Shown: piece by piece, positions 1 to 6,056 of the stretch
Layout of the letters: the number at the start of each line of letters is the position of its first letter
Numbering within the stretch: position 1 is the stretch's first letter
Source of the DNA: Phycisphaerae bacterium
GTDB lineage: Bacteria; Planctomycetota; Phycisphaerae; Phycisphaerales; SM1A02
Length of the DNA: 11,479 bases
Reading direction: 5' to 3'
Assembly (NCBI GenBank): GCA_002862325.1
Contig: PKCT01000263.1
Coordinates: forward strand, 1-11,479
The notes under the pieces: model-generated
Told to the model about the DNA's origin: nothing
The model's input: the letters and a program-made list of their open reading frames with translations, nothing else
The model's database searches: none
Translations under genes and position numbers: made by a program

Positions 1-1
1 A

Positions 2-790
2 CCGATCTGTCTGTTGCTGACCTGCGACGAGGAGATCGGCACGATCGGAGCAGGCCGTTTCGCCGAGGCCTGGGAGGGCCGTGGCATTCCCGCTCGAACC
101 GTGATCGGCGAGCCCACCTCCCTCCGTCCCGTCCTGGGACACAAGGGACATCTTGCGCTCACCGTCTCGGTCGGTGGTCGTGCATGTCACACCGGCTTTC
201 CGAAACGTGGTGTGAACGCGATCGAGGAGGCCATTCCCGTCCTCGAGGTTCTCAGGGACCTTCGACGAGCGATGATCGAGGAGCGTTCCGAGTCCAGCGA
301 TCTCTTCCCCGAGACTCCGTACGCGGTCCTCACGGTGGCGTCGGCCCACGCCGCCAATGCGATCAACGTGATGCCGGAGCGGCTCGATCTTCGCGTCGGG
401 GTCCGGCTCCTGCCGGGACAGACGGCGAGCGAGTTCGTCGCACGCCTGGGATCGGCGCTCGATCGCAAGGGTGTTCGTCGCGTCGAGGGTCCGGACGAGC
501 CTCTCGAGCCGGGCGGGTGCCGGATCGAGATCGACAACGCGACGCCCGCATATGCGATCGATCGAGAAGATTCCTGGTTGTCCGAAGTGGTCGAACTGGT
601 AACGCCCGGCACCGACCCCTCGGAACTGCTGGGGGTCAACTACGGAACCGATGCCGGCCGCCTGGTTCCCCTGGGCTGTCGAAGTGTGATCTTCGGACCG
701 GGCGACATCGCCGTCGCCCATCGACCGGAGGAATGGATCTCGCTCGACGAACTGGCCGCCACGGCGACGCTGCTCTCTGGGATGTGCTGA
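2..790 (+). CDS. ArgE-type M20 family deacetylase (acetylornithine deacetylase-like), 5' end outside window
   Basis: This is the C-terminal ~262 residues of a zinc-dependent M20 amidohydrolase; the reading frame is open from the first base, so the true start and the first metal-binding His and Asp lie upstream. Visible family motifs are LTCDEEIGTIGAG (the two Glu at 29-34 are the expected general base and a metal ligand), GEPTS at about 108-122 (metal-ligand Glu), the dimerisation-domain ACHTGFPKRGVNAIEE with its His, GVNYGTDAGRL, and the C-terminal FGPGDIAVAHRPEEW, whose His is the last metal ligand. The FGPG...AH..DE-like ending fits ArgE (N-acetylornithine to ornithine, arginine synthesis, cytoplasm) better than DapE, but related amidohydrolases acting on other N-acyl amino acids cannot be excluded. 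It stops 6 nt before the convergent small membrane gene. Confidence 0.82.
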   Translation, partial: PICLLLTCDEEIGTIGAGRFAEAWEGRGIPARTVIGEPTSLRPVLGHKGHLALTVSVGGRACHTGFPKRGVNAIEEAIPVLEVLRDLRRAMIEERSESSDLFPETPYAVLTVASAHAANAINVMPERLDLRVGVRLLPGQTASEFVARLGSALDRKGVRRVEGPDEPLEPGGCRIEIDNATPAYAIDREDSWLSEVVELVTPGTDPSELLGVNYGTDAGRLVPLGCRSVIFGPGDIAVAHRPEEWISLDELAATATLLSGMC

Positions 791-796
791 CCGTCG

Positions 797-979
797 CTAC
801 TCGGCCGCGGCGGGCATGCGCTCGCCCTCGCTCCCGGGTGCGAGTTCCTCGTCGAGACTGAGGACGTACCCGACGAGTGCGAGCAGCATCAGGACGACGG
901 CGATCGCGGTCAGCTTCTTGTGTCGGCCGCGACGCGGCTCGTCGTTGTGGTGGGGCTTTGAGCTCATGGCTCGGATCAT
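797..979 (-). CDS. Small single-pass membrane protein, last gene of the nitrilase operon
   Basis: A 60-residue protein of unknown family. The N-terminus is basic and His-containing (KPHH, RRGRHKK). One membrane segment follows at about residues 23-41 (LTAIAVVLMLLALVGYVLS), then a short acidic tail rich in Glu and Ala. The positive-inside rule predicts a cytoplasmic N-terminus and an exported tail. The start at 979 lies 3 nt beyond the stop of the nitrilase-VOC gene (TGA-GGT-ATG), so co-translation is likely. A second in-frame ATG at 967 (MSSKPHH) would give 56 residues and is an equally credible start. The stop faces the ArgE-type gene 6 nt away. Nothing in the sequence gives a function; it could be a membrane anchor or simply an orphan small protein. 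Confidence 0.6.
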   Translation of the reverse strand: MIRAMSSKPHHNDEPRRGRHKKLTAIAVVLMLLALVGYVLSLDEELAPGSEGERMPAAAE

Positions 980-982
980 ACC

Positions 983-2404
983 TCAGACGGGTTCGATCAC
1001 GGGGCCGCCCTCGCGCGGCGCTTCGGCGGGACGCGGCGGTCGACGATTGGCGATCTCGATCAGATTTCCGTCCGGATCGCGGAAGTGGATGGATCTCAGT
1101 GGGCCCGTGGTTCCGGGGCGGTCGACCGGGCCAAGGGCGATGGGTAGGCCGAATCGCCGCAGGTGCTGCAGCCATTCCTCGATGGGCGCGCGGGAGATCA
1201 GGCAGATGTCGGCCGATCCCCATGTGGACCGGCTTCCCGCCACCTGCGTGTCGTCCGTATCGATCCGGAGTTCGATTCGTTGATTTCCGAACCGGAGCGA
1301 TCGCGTCTCGTCGTCATGCGTGACGTGTTCGAATCCAAGGACTCGGCCGTAGAACCTCGCCGCGTGATCCGGATCCCGCACGGTGAGTACGAGATGCTCG
1401 ATCGCGTCGACGAGCGGTGTGCCCGCCGGCGTCACCGTGGGGGTCTCGTCGTCGATGAAGCTTGCGGATCCCTGTCGCCGTCGATCGACCTGAAGGGAGA
1501 AGACGTCCGGTCGGGCGTAGTGTCCGGCCGCGTCGAAGTTCTGTCGCTCGGCGTGGATCGAGCCCATCTCCAGTTCCACGACCCGGACGCCCTCCTCGCC
1601 CGCCTCGAACGCATCTGGTGCAAGCCGCCAAACGCCGTCGGGGCCGGCGATGCAACTGCCTCCGGGCTGCAGGATGCCGCCCTTCGCATCGACCATGGTC
1701 CGGAGTTCCTGGAATGCCGCCGGTTCCTCCGGGAGGTCGTCGGCCTGCAGCACGCCGCCGACGCTCACGACGTAGCAACGGCCCTCGCGGGCGGCGACTC
1801 GCGTGAGTTCCTCGGTCAGGGATGGAGAACCCGGCCAGAGCATCAGATGCACGTCGAGGCCCTGGGCCTGCAACGCTCCACGGGCGAGCGGCATCCAGTT
1901 CTCCCAGCAGTTCAGAGCGCCGACCTGGAACCCGCGGACCGGACGGGTTCGAAGCCCATGTCCATCTCCCGTACCCCAGCACAATCGTTCTTCGTAGGTC
2001 GGCATAAGCTTTCGGTGGACGTTGACGAGGTGCCCTTCGGCGTCGATCCAGAACGCCGTGCAGTACAGCGTGTGGCCACCTCGGTCGACGCCACGTTCCA
2101 CGCCCCCAAGGACGACCTCGACGCCCCGGACCGCAGCGACGGCGCAGACGGACTCGAGATGGCCGTGTGCGGGTGAGATCGACTCCTCGACGTATCGAGC
2201 GTGGATCGCCTTCTGGACGGGATCCTCGAATCGGGCCCCGTGCAGGCCCGACAGCCACACGGGATAGCCCGGTACGCATGCTTCCGGAAACACCACCAGA
2301 TCCGCACCGAGATCGGCCGCCTCGTGGATCCGGTCGACCACGCGTCCAAGACTCGTGTCTCGATCGAGGAGAACGCTGCGAAACTGGACGAGACCGATCT
2401 TCAT
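983..2404 (-). CDS. Nitrilase fused to a C-terminal VOC (glyoxalase-like) domain
   Basis: A 473-residue two-domain protein, presumed cytoplasmic. Residues 1 to about 310 form a nitrilase-superfamily enzyme with the catalytic triad visible: Glu41 in FPEACVPGYP, Lys132 in HRKLMPTYEE, and the nucleophile Cys166 in GALNCWENWMPLAR. The CWEN.MPLAR signature and the closing GHYARPDVFSL block are those of true nitrilases (nitrile to carboxylate plus ammonia) rather than amidases or Nit/Fhit proteins. After a linker at about 311-333, residues 334-453 form a VOC domain (AIEHLVLTVRDPDHAARFYG ... IHFRDPDGNLIEIAN) like the STM3117-type dioxygenase/glyoxalase group. The start MKIGLVQ at 2404 is chosen because the nitrilase fold begins there and its ATGA overlaps the upstream stop by 4 nt; longer upstream in-frame sequence is out-of-frame read-through of the zinc-finger gene. 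The substrate is unknown. Confidence 0.88.
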   Translation of the reverse strand: MKIGLVQFRSVLLDRDTSLGRVVDRIHEAADLGADLVVFPEACVPGYPVWLSGLHGARFEDPVQKAIHARYVEESISPAHGHLESVCAVAAVRGVEVVLGGVERGVDRGGHTLYCTAFWIDAEGHLVNVHRKLMPTYEERLCWGTGDGHGLRTRPVRGFQVGALNCWENWMPLARGALQAQGLDVHLMLWPGSPSLTEELTRVAAREGRCYVVSVGGVLQADDLPEEPAAFQELRTMVDAKGGILQPGGSCIAGPDGVWRLAPDAFEAGEEGVRVVELEMGSIHAERQNFDAAGHYARPDVFSLQVDRRRQGSASFIDDETPTVTPAGTPLVDAIEHLVLTVRDPDHAARFYGRVLGFEHVTHDDETRSLRFGNQRIELRIDTDDTQVAGSRSTWGSADICLISRAPIEEWLQHLRRFGLPIALGPVDRPGTTGPLRSIHFRDPDGNLIEIANRRPPRPAEAPREGGPVIEPV

Positions 2405-2817
2405 GGGTCGCTCGCCTCGGATGAGGCTGCACCGCCGCGGTCGGCGACGGCACCGCTGGAGGGCTTGTTCCACGCGTGGTCCTCGTCGAGATCCAGGGCG
2501 CGGCCTGCGAGTCTGATGCATCGACGACAGATGTACGCCTCGGGCCGGACCGGACTCTGGAACGCGGGGTCGCTTCTCGCCTCGAGGCACATGGTGCAGA
2601 TCCAGGATGGTGCGTCGGGGTCGTCCAAGGGGGCCGGAGCGTCGTCGAGGCCGCCTTCGACCACCGCCCTCCAGGCGACGGTCAGGCAGTCTCCGCAGAT
2701 GCACGAGCCGCGGTGTCCCTCCACCATGGCGACGTCCTCGCCCCAGGCCCGGGTGCAGAAGTCGCAGAGGATGTCCTCGGGCTGGATTCTCTCGGGGTCG
2801 GCGCCATCTCGGTGCAT
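2401..2817 (-). CDS. Tandem ClpX-type C4 zinc-finger protein (no ATPase domain)
   Basis: A 138-residue protein with two copies of a CxxC-x19-CxxC module. The first has Cys18, Cys21, Cys41 and Cys44 (CDFC ... CGDC, with an extra Cys39). The second has Cys74, Cys77, Cys97 and Cys100 (CTMC ... CRRC). The spacing and the YICRRCIRLAG ending resemble the N-terminal zinc-binding domain of the unfoldase ClpX (CSFC ... YICDECIDLC type), but no AAA+ region follows. The second half ends in a low-complexity Ala/Ser/Asp tail. In ClpX this domain dimerises and binds adaptors and substrates; a similar protein-binding role here is inference. It is the first gene of the operon: its last 4 nt overlap the nitrilase-VOC start (ATGA), implying coupled translation. 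The start at 2817 has no Shine-Dalgarno sequence and sits 6 nt after a TAGGAT box. Confidence 0.72.
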   Translation of the reverse strand: MHRDGADPERIQPEDILCDFCTRAWGEDVAMVEGHRGSCICGDCLTVAWRAVVEGGLDDAPAPLDDPDAPSWICTMCLEARSDPAFQSPVRPEAYICRRCIRLAGRALDLDEDHAWNKPSSGAVADRGGAASSEASDP

Positions 2818-2837
2818 CCACGTATCCTACGTTCGAG
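2818..2837. promoter_or_regulatory. Candidate overlapping divergent promoters in a 20-nt gap
   Basis: Only 20 nt separate the start codons of the zinc-finger gene (-) and the histidine kinase (+). Reading minus, TAGGAT (2829-2824) is followed by exactly 6 nt and the ATG, which would put transcription start at or next to the start codon. Reading plus, TATCCT (2823-2828) lies 9 nt before the kinase ATG. The two boxes overlap almost fully. No convincing TTGACA-like -35 and no Shine-Dalgarno sequence is seen for either gene. This is a pattern call only. Confidence 0.3.
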
Positions 2838-4379
2838 ATGGCTTCAGGACCTTCACTCGCCAACAAGGTTCAACTCCTCTTCGGAATCTCCGTGCTCGTC
2901 CTCGTCGCGAGCGTGCTCGCTACCCCATGGATTCTCACCGAGCGACTGGTCTTCCAGAGCCAGCTCGAGGTCTCGCGACAACTCGCGGAGAGCTGGCTGG
3001 AGTCGCCGACCCGACTGGCGGTGGGTGGGCTTCTTCCGATTCGGATCGAGGACGTGGATTCCATCGATCCGAACGGCACCGGGTTTTCCGCGGAGGCGGT
3101 CCGACGCATGGTGGCCGACCCCACGCTCGACGAGGTCTTCCAGGAGATTCCGGAGGGCAACGAGGTCGTCTACCGGTACGCCCGGCGGTTGGGGGGATCG
3201 GTCGGACGCGGCGTGGCGATCGCCAGCGGTCTGGTGCCGTCCTCGCCGAGCGAGCAGGACGATCGTCTGTACGGGCTTCTGGTCGTCGATCGGTCGAGCA
3301 CCCTCGCGGCCGGTCAGCTGGTGAGCAGCCGCATCTACCTGATTGCGGTCGGCATGTTCGCCGTCGCGCTGGCGATCCTCCTGTTCTGGTTCATTCTGAA
3401 TCGAGTGATCCTGGGGCCAGTGCGACGACTTCGAGACACCGCGGACCGGGTGGAGCAGGGGGACTATTCGGTCAGAGCGGACATCAGGACCGGCGACGAC
3501 TTCGAGCAACTCGCCCAGTCTTTCAATCGGATGCTGGACGAGACCGAACGCACGGCCGCTCGTCTCCGCGGGGTGAACGAAGCCCTGGATCTCAAGGTGA
3601 CGGAACTTTCGGAGGCCAACATCGGTCTCTACGAGTCCAACCGGCTCAAGAGCGAATTCCTCGCGAACGTCAGTCACGAGTTGAAGACTCCGCTCAATTC
3701 GATCATCGGATTCGCGGAGCTGCTCCAGGAACTCGCCGATCGCGAGCAGGACGTCGATCCAAAGCGCCGCAGGTATCTCGAGAACATCATCCAGAGCGGG
3801 CGGAGACTGCTCGAGATGATCTCCGAGCTGCTCGAGATGGCCAAGATCGAAGCGGGACGGGTGGATCTCTCCATCGAGCCGGTCTCGGTGCAGGAGTTGC
3901 TCGAGGGACTGCGGGCGATCATGCGTCCCCAGGCGGCGAGGAAGCGCATCGAGATCCAGGTCAACGTCGCGTCGGATCTGCCGACCTTGGAGACGGATGC
4001 CGGGAAGTTGCAGCAGATCCTCTTCAACTTCCTCTCCAACGCCGTGAAGTTCTCGCCGGACGAGGCGGTGGTGATCGTCTCGGCGGAAGGCTTCCGACGC
4101 TCGGACGGTGCCCAAGGGGTTCGATTCCGGGTCACCGATCACGGGCCGGGAATCCCTCCGGATCTGCAGGAATCGATCTTCGAGAAGTTCCGCCAAGCGG
4201 ACGCCAGCCACACCAGATCACATGGAGGCACCGGCCTGGGGCTCGCGATCTGTCGCGATCTCGCCGAGCTCCTCGGAGCGACGGTGTCTCTTTCGAGCGA
4301 ACTTGGCGCGGGGTCGACGTTCCTGGTGGAGATCCCGCTCACCTGGCGTGAGCAGGAGCTCCAGCCGCTCATGTCCTGA
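2838..4379 (+). CDS. Membrane sensor histidine kinase (HAMP, HisKA, HATPase)
   Basis: A 513-residue inner-membrane sensor kinase. Membrane helix 1 spans about residues 11-33. It is followed by an extracytoplasmic sensor region (about 34-164) that I do not recognise, helix 2 (about 166-187, IYLIAVGMFAVALAILLFWF), a HAMP linker (about 188-240) and a short coiled coil. The HisKA dimerisation domain has phospho-acceptor His280 in FLANVSHELKTPLNS. The catalytic ATPase domain shows the N box NFLSNAVKFS (about 397-406), G1 DHGPGIPP (434-441), the F box FEKFRQAD and G2 GGTGLGLAI (463-471). All catalytic motifs are intact and no receiver domain is present. The start at 2838 is chosen because the first membrane helix follows directly; longer in-frame sequence upstream runs antisense through the zinc-finger gene. 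No response regulator lies in the window, so partner and signal are unknown. Confidence 0.93.
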   Translation: MASGPSLANKVQLLFGISVLVLVASVLATPWILTERLVFQSQLEVSRQLAESWLESPTRLAVGGLLPIRIEDVDSIDPNGTGFSAEAVRRMVADPTLDEVFQEIPEGNEVVYRYARRLGGSVGRGVAIASGLVPSSPSEQDDRLYGLLVVDRSSTLAAGQLVSSRIYLIAVGMFAVALAILLFWFILNRVILGPVRRLRDTADRVEQGDYSVRADIRTGDDFEQLAQSFNRMLDETERTAARLRGVNEALDLKVTELSEANIGLYESNRLKSEFLANVSHELKTPLNSIIGFAELLQELADREQDVDPKRRRYLENIIQSGRRLLEMISELLEMAKIEAGRVDLSIEPVSVQELLEGLRAIMRPQAARKRIEIQVNVASDLPTLETDAGKLQQILFNFLSNAVKFSPDEAVVIVSAEGFRRSDGAQGVRFRVTDHGPGIPPDLQESIFEKFRQADASHTRSHGGTGLGLAICRDLAELLGATVSLSSELGAGSTFLVEIPLTWREQELQPLMS

Positions 4380-4384
4380 CCGCT

Positions 4385-4672
4385 TCAGCGGATCATCGAG
4401 GCGACGACTCGATCGCCGTCGGGGAGTCTTCGCCGCACCATCGCGGCGTCGACGAGCTCCGGCAGCGGATCGAAGCCCTCATGGGACAGCACGACGTTGA
4501 CGACCGCGGTGGCGACCCGAGCGGGGGAGACCCCACCATCCGGGGACCAGACGTCGTAGTCCGGCCAGGCCAGCCGGAGCCGGAATCGGCGCAGCGTTCC
4601 CGCATCGTCGATGGTCTGGACGGTCCAGACGACGGCATCCGGGGATTCGATCTCGTCGAGCAGTTCGAACAC
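4385..4672 (-). CDS. Hypothetical small protein, GTG start
   Basis: A 95-residue soluble protein of no family I recognise. It begins FELLDEIESPDAVVWTVQTI after the GTG, is fairly acidic at the N-terminus, has a Trp-rich centre (AWPDYDVWSPDGG) and ends with RRRLPDGDRVVASMIR. Composition looks protein-like, unlike the Arg/Ser/Pro-rich alternative frames here. An in-frame TAG lies 12 codons upstream with no ATG, GTG or TTG between, so the GTG at 4672 is the only conventional start; a start codon at a rarer triplet remains possible because the upstream residues (ARYKDG) also read plausibly. A TACAAA box lies exactly 6 nt before the GTG. Its stop faces that of the histidine kinase with a 5-nt gap, and its start diverges from the permease gene 48 nt away. 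Confidence 0.6.
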   Translation of the reverse strand: MFELLDEIESPDAVVWTVQTIDDAGTLRRFRLRLAWPDYDVWSPDGGVSPARVATAVVNVVLSHEGFDPLPELVDAAMVRRRLPDGDRVVASMIR

Positions 4673-4720
4673 CCCGTCTTTGTACCGCGCCGAGCGTCCA
4701 TCGGACTACCATGTCGGTCC
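4673..4720. promoter_or_regulatory. Divergent intergenic region with candidate -10 boxes
   Basis: This 48-nt gap must hold the promoters of both the small hypothetical gene (-) and the permease (+). Minus strand: TACAAA (4684-4679), then 6 nt, then GTG. Plus strand: TACCAT (4707-4712), then 8 nt, then the permease ATG at 4721. Neither start has a clear Shine-Dalgarno sequence. Each box matches the TATAAT consensus at four of six positions, so these are weak calls. Confidence 0.25.
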
Positions 4721-6049
4721 ATGTCCTTCCTTCTCGAGATCGTGCGTCTGGGGCTGCGGAATCTCGCCCTTCACAAACTCCGTTCGATTCTGACCAGCCT
4801 GGGGATCATCCTCGGGGTCGCGGCGGTCATCGTCGTCGTGTCGATCGGCGAGGGGAACAAGCAGGCCGCACTCAGGGAGATCACGGCACTGGGGGCGACG
4901 AACATCATCGTTCGAAGCCAGAAGCCCCCGGAAAGCTCGAGCGCGAGCGCGATGAACAGCTTTCTGGTCAGCTATGGACTGCAAAGGGTCGACCTTCGTC
5001 GCCTCCAGGAAGCCCTTCCCGACGTCAAGCGCCTGGTTCCGCTCAAGGCGGTGGGCTCGGAGATTCGTCGCCGCAACGAGCGGACGGTGAGCCAGGTCTT
5101 CGGGACCACTCCGGAGCTGAAGGACGTGGCCAACGTTCGCGTCCGACCCGGCGGCCGCTATCTGATCGACGGAGATCTCGAGGCGGTCTCGCCCGTCGCG
5201 GTGATCGGATCCGAGGTCGCGGACGCCTTCTACCCGCTCGAGGATCCGGTCGGCAAGGATCTCCGCATCGACAACCAGGTCTTCACGGTGATCGGCGTGC
5301 TCCAGCCGGTCGGACTGGCGGGCGGTGCAGGAGCCGCTCTGGTCGGTCGCGATCTCAACAAGGATGTCCACATACCCTTCACCACCTCCGAACAACAGTT
5401 CGGAGACACGGTGGTTCGGCGATCGAGCGGTTCCTTCAGCGGTGAGGAGGTCGAGGTCGGGGAGATCTACGTGCAGGCCAAGACCACCGAAGAAGTGATC
5501 GGGCTCGCCGCGCGGATGTCGCGGATCCTCGAACTCACCCATCCGGACATGCGGGACGTGCAGTTGATCGTACCGCTCGAACTTCTGGAGAACGCACGGC
5601 GGACGATGCTGGTCTGGAACATCATGCTGGTCTCGATCGCGGCGATCAGCCTTCTGGTCGGAGGGATCGGGATCATGAACATCATGCTCGCCTCCGTCGT
5701 CGAGCGGACGCGCGAGATCGGGATTCGAAGAGCGCTCGGAGCCACTCGAGCCCACATCGTCGCGCAATTCCTCGTTGAAACCGGATCGATCTCTACGCTG
5801 GGGGGTGTTCTCGGAATCGGGTTCGGAGTCGGGATCTCGCTTGGCATCGGTCCCGTGGTGCCCTGGCTTCTCTCGTGGCCGGCGTTCCGAGGACTGGTCG
5901 ATGGCGACATCGTCCTCGAGCCGGTCATCACCGCCTGGTCGATCGTCGTCAGCTTCCTGGTGGCCGCCCTGGTCGGTCTGGTGTTCGGGGTCTACCCGGC
6001 GTTGGTGGCGAGCAGGAAGGACCCGATCGAAGCCCTCCGACACGACTGA
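4721..6049 (+). CDS. MacB/FtsX-type ABC transporter permease
   Basis: A 442-residue integral membrane protein of the MacB permease family. An N-terminal amphipathic stretch leads into helix 1 (about 22-43, ending VVSIGEGNKQ). A large extracytoplasmic MacB-core domain follows (about 44-295; GSEVADAFYP, DPVGKDLRI). The C-terminal FtsX domain has three helices at about 299-325, 355-388 and 402-428, with the family loop ERTREIGIRRALGAT (328-342) that contacts the ATPase, and the ending YPALVASRKDPIEALRHD. Such permeases form mechanotransmission-type ABC systems with a separate ATPase, often moving lipoproteins, peptides or antibiotics. No ATPase or MacA-like membrane fusion gene is beside it, so its partner must be encoded elsewhere or the gene works alone. 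The start at 4721 is chosen because the family N-terminus begins there. The stop is 7 nt from that of the convergent glycosyltransferase. Confidence 0.9.
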   Translation: MSFLLEIVRLGLRNLALHKLRSILTSLGIILGVAAVIVVVSIGEGNKQAALREITALGATNIIVRSQKPPESSSASAMNSFLVSYGLQRVDLRRLQEALPDVKRLVPLKAVGSEIRRRNERTVSQVFGTTPELKDVANVRVRPGGRYLIDGDLEAVSPVAVIGSEVADAFYPLEDPVGKDLRIDNQVFTVIGVLQPVGLAGGAGAALVGRDLNKDVHIPFTTSEQQFGDTVVRRSSGSFSGEEVEVGEIYVQAKTTEEVIGLAARMSRILELTHPDMRDVQLIVPLELLENARRTMLVWNIMLVSIAAISLLVGGIGIMNIMLASVVERTREIGIRRALGATRAHIVAQFLVETGSISTLGGVLGIGFGVGISLGIGPVVPWLLSWPAFRGLVDGDIVLEPVITAWSIVVSFLVAALVGLVFGVYPALVASRKDPIEALRHD

Positions 6050-6056
6050 TCGTGGA

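Noticed and set aside
2201..2837. Upstream in-frame extension of plus-strand frames before the histidine kinase
   Set aside because: The extension is antisense to the zinc-finger and nitrilase genes and is basic, low-complexity sequence; the kinase proper starts at its first membrane helix.
2405..2866. Upstream extension of the nitrilase-VOC frame
   Set aside because: It overlaps the zinc-finger gene in another frame and is Arg/Gly/Pro-rich; the nitrilase fold begins at the ATG of 2404, which overlaps the zinc-finger stop.
2853..4211. Long minus-strand frame (452 codons) antisense to the histidine kinase
   Set aside because: It mirrors a kinase with all motifs intact. Its product is an Asp/Glu/Arg/His-rich sequence without domains, the expected result of GC-rich codon bias on the opposite strand.
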